A DNA stretch of 64,000 nucleotides from NCBI GenBank assembly GCA_963757335.1, contig CAVWRJ010000001.1:1-64000 (forward strand), written 5' to 3'. The notes under the pieces were generated by a model that saw only the letters and a program-made list of their open reading frames with translations, was not told the DNA's origin and searched no databases. This stretch comes from DASQPA01 sp963757335 (GTDB lineage: Bacteria > Acidobacteriota > Thermoanaerobaculia > Multivoradales > UBA5704). Both the position numbers and the translations under genes were made by a program. Shown here in pieces: positions 10,170-19,710 of the stretch. Every line of letters begins with the position of its first letter. The stretch's first letter is position 1.

Positions 10170-10954
10170 TCATCGCCTGGTCAGATCGCGCCAGGGCAGC
10201 AACATCGACACGCGCTCCCTGTAGCGGCGGTATTCGTCTCCGAACATGTCGACCAGGTCGCGCTCTTCCAGGAAAATGCCGACGAAGATGTAGGCCGTGG
10301 TCACCGCGGCGAACAGCAGATGCCCTACGCTCATCGTGGGCGCCGCCCAAAACGCGATGGCAAAGCCCAGATAGATCGGGTGCCGCACGAATTTGTAATA
10401 CAGCGGCGTCCGGAAGCGCGGCGTCGGCGTCTCAAGACCGGAGAGATTGTTGGCGACCTGGTGCAATCCAAACAGCTCGAAATGATTGATCAGGAAAGTG
10501 CTGCTCAACACGATCAGCCAGCCCACGAACGACAAGGCCGTGATCGTCACCGCCATTTCCGGCTCCTCGATATGCCAGAGGATTTCCGGCATCGGACGCC
10601 ACTGCCAGAACAGCAGGATCAGCGTCAGGCTCGCGAACAGCACATAGGTGCTGCGCTCCACGGGCTTGGGCACATATTGCGTCCACCATTGCTTGAACTG
10701 CTTGCGCGCCATCACGACTGTGCTGCACGGCGAACAGGGTCATCAGCAGGAGATTGATGATGAGCGCTTCGGCGATCGACGAGGCCGGGCCGTCGTCGAT
10801 CGTCTTTGGGCACCACCAGGCCCGTCACGAAGCCGACGGCATAGAGAAATGTGACGAAAAACACCAGATAGGCGACAAACCCGTAAAGAAATGCGGTAAA
10901 TCTGAATATTCGATTTCCCGATAAGTCGGGGCTAATGGCTTGAGACTCGGTCAT
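10170..10954 (-). CDS. mddA: Methanethiol S-methyltransferase-like membrane protein MddA (frameshifted)
   Basis: A membrane methyltransferase of the isoprenylcysteine methyltransferase superfamily. The long C-terminal segment (from ARKQFKQWW to LLPWRDLTRR) contains PLYYKFVRHPIYLGFA and LEERDLVDMFGDEYRRYRE, the SAM-binding landmarks of MddA and NnrU-type proteins. The N-terminal segment (TESQAISPDLSGNRIFRF, then a transmembrane helix) is in another frame; shifts are near 10,800 and 10,725. Joined, ~261 residues and 5-6 helices. MddA methylates methanethiol to dimethylsulfide; Bradyrhizobium members are known in the family. NnrU-like function is the alternative. Confidence 0.7.
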
Positions 10955-11059
10955 AATCGTCTCCGGTTTGGGCAATAAAGGGGATCGCGACAACCGTCGC
11001 GACACCTGAAGGATGCCCGGAACGCGGCGGCGAGACTTTGCCCGGCGCTTGATTTATCC

Positions 11060-11088
11060 CTGAGACGAACTTGATTATTTCTTGAGAC
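11060..11088 (+). promoter_or_regulatory. Leader motif shared by both winged-helix/TPR genes (copy 1)
   Basis: CTGAGACGAACTTGATTATT followed by TCTTGAGAC lies just before ATG 11107. A close copy (CTTGAGACAGCCTTGATTATT, positions 15049-15069) lies before the paralogue at 15104. The shared stretch outside coding DNA suggests a common promoter or operator, possibly bound by the encoded winged-helix domains. Function is inferred. Confidence 0.4.
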
Positions 11089-11106
11089 CCGCCGGTCGGA
11101 GCATTC

Positions 11107-12671
11107 ATGCAGTTCACATTTGACGATCACACGCTTGATACCGAGCGCCGCGAGTTGCTCCGCGGCGGAGCCGTGATTGCCGTGCAGCCGCAAGTGTTCG
11201 ACCTACTGGTCTATTTGGTGCAGAACCGGGAGCACGTCGTCAGCAAGGATGATCTCATCGCCCTGGTCTGGCAGGGCCGGATCGTGTCGGACTCGACCCT
11301 CACCAGCCGGATCAATGCCGCGCGTACAGCCATCGGCGACAGCGGCAAGGACCAGAAATTGATCCGGACAATTCCGCGAAAGGGCGTTCGCTTCGTTGGC
11401 AGTGTGATCGAGCAACTTCGCGACCCTCAACCGGCCGCCGCGCCGGTGCAGGAAAGCGTGGCCGCGCTCGGCTCTGCCATTGCCCGAACGGCCGGCGATC
11501 GCCGTGCTCCCCTTCACCAACATGAGCGGCGAGCGCGGAACAGGAATATTTTTCCGACGGCATCAGCGAGGACATCATCACCGCTCTGTCCAAGCTGCGC
11601 TGGTTCTTCGTGATCGCGCGCAACTCTTCCTTCATCTACAAGGGCAACGCCGTCCATTTGAAGCAGATCGCCGAGGAACTTGGCGTGCGTTACGTCGTCG
11701 AGGGCAGCGTGCGGAAGGACGGCGACCTCGTGCGCATCACGGCGCAGCTCAACGACGCGACGACGGGAAGCCACATCTGGGCGGAGCACTATGACCGGGA
11801 TCTCACCGACGTTTTTGCGGTTCAGGACGAGATCACCGATGCCATCGTCGCCACCATCGAGCCAAAGATCTATGTCGCGGAAAATTTCCGTGCCCGGCGC
11901 AAGCCGCCAAATAGCCTGGATGCGTGGGATCTGGTGATGCGGGCCATGTCGCATTTCTGGCGGGTGACCCGGCAGGACAATATGGTGGCGCAGGCACTGC
12001 TCGAGAAGGCGATCGCCATCGACCGGCACTACGGCCAGGCCAACGGCTTGCTCGCCACCAGTCATATGTTTGGCGTTCACATGGGTTGGGCGGATATCAC
12101 CATCGCGGCGCCTGTCGCCGAACGCGCCGCGCTGGCGGCGGTCCTGTCCGACAGCCAGGATCCCTGGGCGCACAACGCGCTGGCCAGCGTCTATTTTTCC
12201 ACGCGGCGGCTGGACGCTTCAATGGCCGAGTTTGAACTGGCGCTGCAGCTCAACCCGAATTTCTCGCTGGCGCACGGCTATTACGGATTGGCATTGACCT
12301 ATTGCGGGCGCTGGCAGGAAGCCCATCAGGCGGCGCAGCATGCGTTACGGCTGAGCCCGCGCGATCCCTTCTCGGCGATCTATTACGGTGTCGCGGCCTA
12401 TGCGCAGTTTGTCGGCAAGAACTATCCGGAAGCTATCGGGCTTTCGCGCGAAGCCATCCGGCAACGCAGCGATTTCTCCGGCGGTTATCGGGTGCTGACG
12501 GTTGCCGCCGGCATGGCGGGACAAGTCGACGTCGCCGCGGCCGCTCTGAAAGAGCTGCGCCGCGCGCAACCGAATATCTCGCTCGGCTGGATCGCCAGCC
12601 AATTGCCATGGAAGCTGGACTCCGACCGCGAGCATTATCTGGAGGCCTTCCGCCGGGCGGGCTTGGACTAG
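11107..12671 (+). CDS. OmpR/CadC-type winged-helix protein with FlgO-like and TPR domains, copy 1 (frameshifted)
   Basis: Residues 1-100 form an OmpR-type winged helix (QPQVFDLLVYLVQNREHVVS, then DSTLTSRINAARTAIGDSGK and IRTIPRKGVRFVG). After a linker comes a FlgO/adenylate cyclase-associated-like region (AIAVLPFTNMSG, then YFSDGISEDIITALSKL and ELGVRYVVEGSVRK), followed by TPR-like repeats (FELALQLNPNFSLAHGYYGL). The middle is broken near 11,490-11,550. No transmembrane segment is evident, so it is a cytoplasmic regulator of unknown signal. Such winged-helix TPR proteins are abundant in Bradyrhizobium. A near-identical paralogue lies 2.4 kb downstream. Confidence 0.8.
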
Positions 12672-12741
12672 CGGCAGGTCAGCGCGGACGCCCGCCGGGC
12701 CGCAGCCCGGCGCGCCGTCGCGGTCATCGATCGAGACGCTG

Positions 12742-12994
12742 CTACCGCGCCCGTGTTTCCGCAGCTTCGTCCAGACCGTAGTCGATCTCACCGCGGCAGA
12801 TGCCGATGTCCTTTAGTTCCCGGTCACTGAACAGGCGCAGCGCGGCGAGCTGCGCCTGACGTTCGTGCCGCGCGATCGCCGCGGCAACCAGGCGATCAAC
12901 GAGGCGGCCTAGCCACACCAGAAAACTGCCAACACTGCTCCGGTTTCGTGAGGAGGCCAGCGGATAGCTGGGGGATATTGCTGAGCATCGTCAT
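12742..12994 (-). CDS. DUF1127 (YjiS-like) small protein (one frameshift)
   Basis: Reading the - strand gives an N-terminus TMLSNIPQLSAGLL from ATG 12994 and, in another frame, a C-terminal DUF1127 core: RHERQAQLAALRLFSDREL followed by KDIGICRGEI, which is the diagnostic end of this arginine-rich family. One indel near 12,935 is needed to join them into ~83 residues. DUF1127 proteins are small alphaproteobacterial proteins; some affect RNA turnover and phosphate or carbon metabolism. It lies convergent to the end of the upstream TPR gene. The frameshift probably hid it from gene callers. Confidence 0.7.
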
Positions 12995-13139
12995 GTCGAG
13001 GTCCTTCGAGAAATTGGGCTTGATTGCTTGCCTATCCCTAGCCGTTGCGGCGGACCAAGACTTTCAGGGATTTGCGATTTTTGTCCAAATGCCCTTGAGA
13101 TGCTCTTGAGACGAATGCGCCTTTGTGGATGCGCGACCG

Positions 13140-13997
13140 TCATCCGCGCAGCATCCGCGAAGCTGGCGTCGCCGTGCCGATGGCCGTGGATGTGGTCTTG
13201 TCAGCTGCGGAGACGTGCTGCGCCAGCGTTCGCGCGACTTCTTCGGCGTGAGTCGAAATCATGAAATGGGCCGCTCCGCCGATGGTAACGGCCGAGGCTC
13301 TGGTGCATTGGGCCAGCAGCTGGTTGGTTCGCTGAACCGCCGGATGGCTGTTCTCGCCCCACAGCACGAGCGTGGGGATGTCGATTTTGGCGAGCGAAGG
13401 CCGCGTCAGCCGGAAGCCATAGCCGCTTGCCCAATCCAGAATGTTGGTCGCCGTGGTCTCAATGGCGTAGTCGCGAACGCGCTGCGGCCAACCGGCAAAC
13501 GTGCCCGCGCCGCCGTAGAAATCGATCATCTGCTCGATCGCGTTGCGGTCGCCGGCCTGGAACAGGCTGAAATAGATGTCGGTCATTTCGCGAAAAGACC
13601 GATACTGCGAGTACTCTCCCATCTGCCGCAGTATTTCCGGCGCGGGCGCCTCCAGGATCGCGAGACTCAGCAATGGCACCTTGTTCCGGAGCGCGACCGC
13701 AAGCGCGCTGAGGCCGCCGAACGAGTGGCCGACGAGGTGCACCGGACAAGCCGCGCGCCGAATCACCGACTCAAGAATTTCGGCTTCATGACCGATGTCG
13801 CTATCGACGAGCGTGCGGCGCTCGGCGGTCCCTCCGTAGCCGAGCAGGCTCGTCGTCACGCATCGGAAGCGGTTCTGCCACTGGGAGATGATCGGCCGCC
13901 ACGCGGCGCCGGTGCTGCAGGAGCCCGGCACAAGCACGATGGTCGGCCCCTGCCCGCTCTCGTCGTAGTCGATATTGCCGCGCCTGTCTTCGATCAT
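13140..13997 (-). CDS. Alpha/beta-fold hydrolase
   Basis: Intact 285-residue cytoplasmic hydrolase. The nucleophile elbow is GHSFGG with Ser92, preceded by the oxyanion-loop region VLVPGSCSTGAAWRP. The C-terminal acid is probably in LVLWGENSHP and the histidine in GGAAHFMISTHAEEVA. Substrate specificity cannot be read from sequence; esterase, lactonase or haloperoxidase-like activity are all possible. It is followed on the - strand side by the DUF1127 gene and preceded by a methyltransferase gene on the same strand. Confidence 0.85.
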   Translation of the reverse strand: MIEDRRGNIDYDESGQGPTIVLVPGSCSTGAAWRPIISQWQNRFRCVTTSLLGYGGTAERRTLVDSDIGHEAEILESVIRRAACPVHLVGHSFGGLSALAVALRNKVPLLSLAILEAPAPEILRQMGEYSQYRSFREMTDIYFSLFQAGDRNAIEQMIDFYGGAGTFAGWPQRVRDYAIETTATNILDWASGYGFRLTRPSLAKIDIPTLVLWGENSHPAVQRTNQLLAQCTRASAVTIGGAAHFMISTHAEEVARTLAQHVSAADKTTSTAIGTATPASRMLRG

Positions 13998-14104
13998 GAT
14001 TTCGTCTTTCGCTCGTTACGGCTGCGCGTCGGTGAGCGACCGATGGCTGAACAGCCATCGGCGATCAGCCGTCCGCATCGTTCTCCGGCGCGAGTACGAT
14101 GCGT

Positions 14105-14964
14105 TCAGCGCTTGACGATGACGACTTCCAGATATTCGCTTGGAACGATCATGGTGCCGTCGGTGGCGGATTCATGCGGCCGATCAGCGCCAGCAGATCG
14201 CGGCTGAGCCCCTGGCCGATTTGTTTCGTCGAGCGCCGCAAAGGCTTTCAGCATCGGGCCGTAATAGTTCCTGAATATCTCCAGGAAATGCTCGGGCGAG
14301 CGATAGCGGAACGTGAAATGGCGGCGCTCGGCCTTGATCGAGGCGGCCGCCGCCCCGAACATCTCGGTGATGCGCGACGGCGTGCCCCAGAGCGCGGGTG
14401 ATTTCGCGCCCGCCGGCGGCGGCAGGTACTTGCCCAGCGTCTTGAAAAGCTGGCCGATGAAGCCTTCCGGCGTCCAGTTGGCCAGGCCGATCTTGCCGCC
14501 GCTCCTGCAAACCCGCAGCAGCTCGGCTGGCCGCCTTATCCTGGTCGGGCGTGAACATGACGCCGAAGGTCGAGACCACGACGTCGAAGGCGGCATCGGC
14601 AAACGGCAATGCCTCGGCATCCGCCACCTTGAACTCGACCGGCAGACCTTCGGCCTTGGCACGAAGTTGTCCGCGTTCAAGAAGGCTCGGCACGTAGTCC
14701 GTGGACACGACATCGCACCAGCGGCGCGCGGCGGCCAGGGTCGCATTTCCGTTTCCGGCCGCGACATCCAGAACCTTCTGTCCCGGCCTGATATCGAGTG
14801 CTTCGCAGAGCTCCTCGCCGACGATCTGCAATGTCGTACCGACGATGGCATAGTCGCCTGACGACCAGGCGGCATGTTGCCTGGTCTTGAGTGCCGCCAG
14901 GTCGCGAATGGTGTCTGGTGTCCGGCGCTGCGGGTTTGGCTGCGGCATGTGTTGTGGTGGTCAT
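14105..14964 (-). CDS. Class I SAM-dependent methyltransferase (frameshifted)
   Basis: SAM-binding motif I is KVLDVAAGNGNATLAAARR, with motif II/III-like VEFKVADAEALPFADAAFD and VVSTFGVMFTPDQ, so this is a UbiE/Methyltransf_11-type enzyme. The true start is likely ATG 14964 (TTTTHAAAKPAAPDT), which joins the main frame at IRDLAALKTRQHAAW. Frames change near 14,905, 14,515 and 14,215. The end (MIVPSEYLEVVIVKR) is intact. Expected length ~285 residues. The methyl acceptor is unknown. Confidence 0.75.
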
Positions 14965-15048
14965 GTTCGCTCCTGTTTTGACGCTGCATTGAGCGGCGGA
15001 TGATGCCGGGGCCGCGACCAAATGACTTTGTCCTGCGCTTGACTTGGG

Positions 15049-15077
15049 CTTGAGACAGCCTTGATTATTCCTTCGGG
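15049..15077 (+). promoter_or_regulatory. Leader motif shared by both winged-helix/TPR genes (copy 2)
   Basis: CTTGAGACAGCCTTGATTATT followed by CCTTCGGG precedes GTG 15104 and repeats the element at 11060-11088. See that entry for the comparison. The regulatory role is an inference from its position and repetition. Confidence 0.4.
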
Positions 15078-15103
15078 CGGGCGGCACGGATTTGAGGCAC
15101 GAC

Positions 15104-16677
15104 GTGCAATTTGTCTTTGCTGATCATACGCTCGATACCGACCGGCGCGAGCTGCGTCGCGGATCGCGAGCCCGTCGCCGTCGAACCGCAGGTATTCGAC
15201 CTGCTGGTCTATCTGGTGCAGAATCGCGATCGCGTCGTCAGCAAGGATGATCTCATTGCTTCGGTGTGGGAGGGCCGCATCGTATCGGAATCAACGCTGA
15301 CCAGCCGGATCAACGCCACGCGAACGGCGATCGGTGACAACGGCAAGGAACAGAAGCTGATCCGCACCGTCGCGCGCAAGGGCCTTCGCTTCGTCGGCTC
15401 GTGCACGAGGAGTCCAACCGGCGTTGAACCGGCGCCGGCTCCCCGATCCAGCTGACGAATCGCCCCCTGCAGCCAATCCTTTGCCGCTGTCCGACCGGCC
15501 GGCCATCGCCGTGCTGCCCTTCACCAACATGAGCGGCGATCCGGAGCAGGAGTATTTTTCCGACGGCATCAGCGAGGACATCATCACCGCGCTTTCCAAG
15601 TTGCGCTGGTTCCTGGTGATCGCGCGCAACTCTTCCTTTGTCTACAAGGGCAAGGCTGTCCACATGAAGCAGGTCGCCGAGGAGCTCGGCGTCGGCTATG
15701 TGGTCGAGGGCAGCGTGCGCAGGAGCGGCGAGCAGGTGCGCATCACGGCGCAGCTCAACGACGTCACCACCGGCAGCCACATCTGGGCCGAGCACTATGA
15801 TCGCAACCTCACGGATGTGTTCGCCGTGCAGGACGACATCACCGAGTCCATCGTTGCCGCGATCGAGCCGCAGCTCTATGCCGCGGAAAGCTTTCGCGCC
15901 CGCCGCAAACCGCCCGACAGCATGGATGCCTGGGATCTGGTGATGCGGGCACTGTCGTATTACTGGCGCGTGACACGGCAGGACAATGTCGTTGCGCAGG
16001 CGCTGCTTGAGAAAGCGATCGCGATCGACCCGAATTACGGCCAGGCGCTCGGCGTTCTCGCCACCAGCCAGACCTTTGGCGCCCATATGGGTTGGGCCGA
16101 CATGGCGACGACGATACCGATTGCCGAGCGGGCGGCGCTGGCCGCGATATTGGCTGACAGCGAGGACCCCTGGGCGCATAACGCATTGGGCTGCGTTTAT
16201 CTGTTCACACGGCGCTTTGACGATTCGCTGGCCGAATTTGAATTGGCGCTGCAGCTCAATCCAAGTTTTTCCCTGGCGCAGGGTTACTACGGGTTGGCGT
16301 TGTCGTATTGCGGGCACTGGGAGGAAGCCGACCTCGCCGCGCAGCGCGCGCTGCGGTTGAGCCCGCGCGATCCGTTTTCCGCGATCTATTGCGGCATCGC
16401 CGCCTATGCCCAGTTCGTCGGGCGCAATTACGACGAGGCCATGCGTTTTTCCCGCGAAGCCATCCGGCAACGCAGCGATTTCGTCGGCGCCCACCGGGTG
16501 CTGACGGCCGCCGCGGGCATGGCCGGGCATACGGAAGCAAGCTCGGTTGCCCTGCAGGAGCTTCGCCGGGCCCAGCCAAATATTTCGCTGGCCTGGATCG
16601 CGACCGAAATGCCGATGGGGCGCGAGGTCGACAAGGAGCACTATCTGGAAGGGCTTCGCCGCGCGGGATTGCGATAA
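15104..16677 (+). CDS. OmpR/CadC-type winged-helix protein with FlgO-like and TPR domains, copy 2 (frameshifted)
   Basis: This is a paralogue of 11107-12671 with the same architecture: winged helix (EPQVFDLLVYLVQNRDRVVS, then IRTVARKGLRFVG), FlgO-like region (AIAVLPFTNMSGDPEQEYF), and TPR-like C-terminus (FELALQLNPSFSLAQGYYGL). GTG 15104 gives the N-terminus QFVFADHTLDTDRRELR aligned with copy 1. Extra or lost bases near 15,168 and 15,405 split the reading; the last 417 codons are unbroken. The strong similarity over the full length points to local duplication; the genes between the copies run on the other strand. Confidence 0.8.
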
Positions 16678-16744
16678 CGGCAGCCTTCACTGCACCGGAA
16701 GAGTTGGCTCGCCCAAATCACGCTGCGTTCGTGGCGGACCGCGG

Positions 16745-17665
16745 CTACCAACCTTTTGCCGCGTGTTCACGGATGGCCTGCGCGCCGAGCAGGATACCAC
16801 GGTGCAGTGCGCGTCCGGCCGGCGACAGGTCGCGTCCGAGACGTTTGATCAGATAAAGTTCTCGTTCAATGACGGGGGCGACCAGTTTGCGGAACGTCAG
16901 CACCGGATGATCGGCCGCTGGCCAGGCGAGGCTGGGCAGTGGCGCCACGCCGACGCCGGCCTCGACCATCGCGAGCAGGGTCGCCGGATGCTCGGCCTCG
17001 TGCAGCGGACCGCTTCTGCCGATTTCCGCAAGTCCGCGTTCCATCTCCAGCCGAATGCCGGTGCCGGGCGCCATCGCGATCAAGCCCGCAGCGACGCCAT
17101 CTTTCCAGCTCACCACGTCTCGGGACGCGAGCGGATGGTCGCGCCGCATCACCAGCGCAAAGCTGTCGGTCAACAATTTCGTCGCATCGAGATCTGGATC
17201 TTCGCCCGGAACGTTGGCGATACCAAGTTCGGCGTCGCCACTGCGCAGGCCAGCAATGATCTGATGCCGCGAAACTTCCTTGAGCGTCACGCTCACCATC
17301 GGATTTTCGCGCTGGAAGTTTGCCAGCACCACCGGCATCAGACGCAGCGCGACCGAAGGAACGCAGGCGACCGTGACGTGGCCACGGCGGTGTTCGCGTA
17401 AATCGCGCAGGTCCTGCAGCTGGTGGTCGAGATCGGCCAGCAGGCGCTGGATCCCGGGCAGGAAATCCGCGCCGACCTTGCTGAGCTGGACGCTGCGCGT
17501 GGTGCGGTCGAGCAGCCTCACCTGCAGTTCGTCCTCCAGCTGTCGAACGGACTGGCTGAGTGCGGACTGCGACATGCCAAGCGATCGGGCAGCGCGGCTG
17601 AAGCTGCCGGTCTGCACAACCTCCACGAAGGCCTGGAGCTGTCGTAAGTCTATATTCATTAGCAT
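16745..17665 (-). CDS. LysR-family transcriptional regulator
   Basis: Intact LysR protein of 306 residues. The N-terminal HTH reads LRQLQAFVEVVQTGSFSRAA, then LGMSQSALSQSVRQLE; the C-terminal co-inducer domain follows (HVTVACVPSVALRLMPVVL, then GDAELGIANVPGEDPDL). Starts at 17665 (MLMN) or 17659 (MNID) are both possible; the latter gives the usual LysR beginning. The start codons lie within the perfect palindrome 17651-17679. It is divergent from the binding protein gene at 17808, the classic LysR arrangement, so it likely controls that gene and itself. Confidence 0.9.
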   Translation of the reverse strand: MLMNIDLRQLQAFVEVVQTGSFSRAARSLGMSQSALSQSVRQLEDELQVRLLDRTTRSVQLSKVGADFLPGIQRLLADLDHQLQDLRDLREHRRGHVTVACVPSVALRLMPVVLANFQRENPMVSVTLKEVSRHQIIAGLRSGDAELGIANVPGEDPDLDATKLLTDSFALVMRRDHPLASRDVVSWKDGVAAGLIAMAPGTGIRLEMERGLAEIGRSGPLHEAEHPATLLAMVEAGVGVAPLPSLAWPAADHPVLTFRKLVAPVIERELYLIKRLGRDLSPAGRALHRGILLGAQAIREHAAKGW

Positions 17666-17679
17666 TGCTAATGAATATA
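17651..17679. promoter_or_regulatory. Perfect 29-bp palindrome over the lysR start, probable LysR operator
   Basis: Two 14-bp arms, TATATTCATTAGCA and TGCTAATGAATATA, flank a single T. The site is AT-rich in a GC-rich setting and contains a T-N11-A pattern as LysR boxes do. It overlaps the start codons of the LysR gene and lies ~130 bp before the divergent binding protein gene, so it could serve autorepression and activation. Confidence 0.65.
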
Positions 17680-17807
17680 TCTGTTTTTTCTGTCTTGTTA
17701 ATAAAAATACCGGATGCAAGAATTTTATGCGTTGACTGATCATGACTAAGATTTGTGCAGCCTACCCGGCAAGTAACATCGGCAACCTTCGGCACAGGGG
17801 CAAAGAC

Positions 17808-18260
17808 GTGATCGACAGACGGAATCTCTTGAAATATTCGCTCCTCGGTACCGCTGTGGCGCCTTTCGCCGGCCTGGCCAGTTCGGCCTTCGCGGCCGAC
17901 AGCAAGGTCCTGGTGTCGGAAGCCGTCCGGCTCGGAATGTACGCCTCGCTCTACGTCGCTGCCGATAAGGGGCTGTTCGCCAAGCACGGCCTCGACGCCG
18001 ATGTTTCGACCGCCGGCGGCATCGCGCTGCCCGTGCCGATCCTGTTGTCAGGACGCGGCCAGATCGGCGTGACCAGTCCCGGCATGTCGGTCAACGCAAC
18101 GCGCGAGGGCGGCAAGATCAAGAACATCGCCAAGATCGTCGGCGGGGTTTCGATGTGGGGCATGACGCGGTCCGACAGCACGATCAAGACGATCGAGGAT
18201 CTGCGCGGCAAGACCATCGCGACACTCAAATTCCCATCTTCCACCATCCAGGTCCCGGTC
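17808..18260 (+). CDS. NMT1/SsuA-type ABC transporter substrate-binding protein, truncated at the contig junction
   Basis: GTG 17808 starts a twin-arginine signal (DRRNLLKYSLLGTAVAPF, cleavage after AFA) and an SsuA/THI5-type periplasmic binding protein (EAVRLGMYASLYVAADKGLF, then GKTIATLKFPSSTIQVPV). Such proteins bind sulfonates, nitrate, thiamine precursors or similar ligands. Only ~150 of the usual ~330 residues are present. Past ~18,260 the frame continues without stop but the sense sequence belongs to a sulfatase on the opposite strand. The LysR gene upstream is its probable regulator. Confidence 0.75.
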
Positions 18261-18285
18261 GCCTTGACCGCAGGGGCGGGAGTGG
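18255..18285. other. Junction between alphaproteobacterial and acidobacterial-type sequence
   Basis: The + strand binding protein loses family-like sequence after TIQVPVA, and the - strand sulfatase loses it after LIAFRAATPAPA, within ~25 bases of each other. Both are missing their C-termini. No repeat, tRNA or integrase lies at the point. Composition and gene style change here. A chimeric assembly join is the simplest reading. Confidence 0.7.
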
Positions 18286-19650
18286 CGGCACGAAAGGCGA
18301 TCAGGCGCTCTCCGAGCGCGGCCAGCGTGCCGGCATACCGACCGTCGTCGGCGAGATTGACCTGCTCTAAGGGATCGCCGGCGCGATCGAAGAGGAGCGC
18401 CGGACGGTCGTCTGGACCGAATTCGATTTTGAAGCGCTCGTCGACGATCGCCGTGTCGCCGAGAAATTCGCTGACCGCAAACTCCCGGTGGGCGGTCGCC
18501 CTGCCCTCGATCAATGGTCGCAGCGATTTGGCGTGCGACAGTCCGGCGAGGCTGCCGCCGGCATAGTCGGCAAGGGTGGCGCCGACATCCATCCATTCGG
18601 CGATCACCGAGAGCTCGCGGCTCCCGTTCGCGGCGTCAAGGTTCGGCGGCCGAACGATGAGCGGAACCTGGACGACGGGATCGAGAAAGTTGGCCTTGTA
18701 GACCAGGCCCTGATCGCCGTTCATCTCGCCGTGATCCGAGGTGAAGACGATCAACGTCCGCTCGAGCTCGCCCCGCCGGCGAACGACTTCCAGGATGTTC
18801 CCGATCTGCTCGTCGATCAGGGTCACGTTGCCGGCATAGTTGGCGCGCATGGCGCGCACCTCGTCGGGCAGGAGCGGCGGGCTGTAGAATCCGGAGTCGA
18901 ACGCCCGCCGCAGCAGGCCGCGCACCTGCTCGTGCCCAGCGAGCCGCGGCGTGGGTGCGGGATGTCCGCCTCTGCGTAGAGGCTCGCGTAGGGTTCAGGA
19001 GCATCCCAGGGCTCGTGCGGGCCGCCGAAGCTCACCCAGCAGAACCAGGGCTGCTGACCGTCGAGGCCAGCTAGATAGCTCGCGGCCTGGCGCCCCACGT
19101 AGGTATCATAATGATGCTCGGCACCGAGCACCGAGGGCCGGGCGACATAGCGCTTCGAGCGAATGCGGTCGGCTAAATCTTCGCGGAAGCGCTCCCACAG
19201 CCCCTGCTCCTGCCAGGACTGCGTCATGTTGCTCAGGACATGCATGCTCGCATGAGGGCCGGCGGTCTCGTCCACGACCTGCAACCCATAGGCGTGCATG
19301 AGATCGACGCGGTCGCGCAGATCGCCTTCGTGGGGATGCAGGTGGGTCTTGCCGAACAGGCTGGTGCGGTATCCGGCCCGCTCGACCGCCTGCATCCAGT
19401 TGGGGTACCGGGGGTTGAGGGTACGGGTTTCGTTCTGCCACACGCCGGTCTGATGGGGATAGAGACCGAGCGCGAGGCTGAAGCGGGCCGGAATGCACTC
19501 TGCCGAGTTGGTGACGACCCCGTGCAAGAGGAAACCTGCGCGCGCCAGCCGGTCGAGGTTCGGCGTTCGGGTCCACCCATTGACAATCCCCAGCGCGTCC
19601 GCGCGCATCTGGTCGGCCATCAAGAAGAGGATGTTGGGTGAGGTCGGCAT
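18270..19650 (-). CDS. Sulfatase (formylglycine type), C-terminus lost at junction, one frameshift
   Basis: Alkaline-phosphatase-superfamily sulfatase. The metal site LFLMADQMRADALG and the active-site motif C-x-P-x-R (AECIPARFSLALG), whose cysteine is oxidised to formylglycine, are present. A second metal site is FTSDHGEMNGD. The layout resembles choline-sulfatase and related arylsulfatases. A frame change near 18,945 (around PHPRR, then LAGHEQVRGLL) splits the reading, and the last part is cut off at the contig join. No signal peptide is visible, so it may be cytoplasmic. Substrate unknown. Confidence 0.8.
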
Positions 19651-19710
19651 CTCTATTCTTGAGGCTGGTCTTCTTGCGACCGAGCGAAGCGGGCAGAATG
19701 CTACTACAGC

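Noticed and set aside
18240..18300. Natural gene transfer junction
   Set aside because: Transfer would rarely cut two convergent genes at one spot without integrase, tRNA or IS; chimera is simpler.
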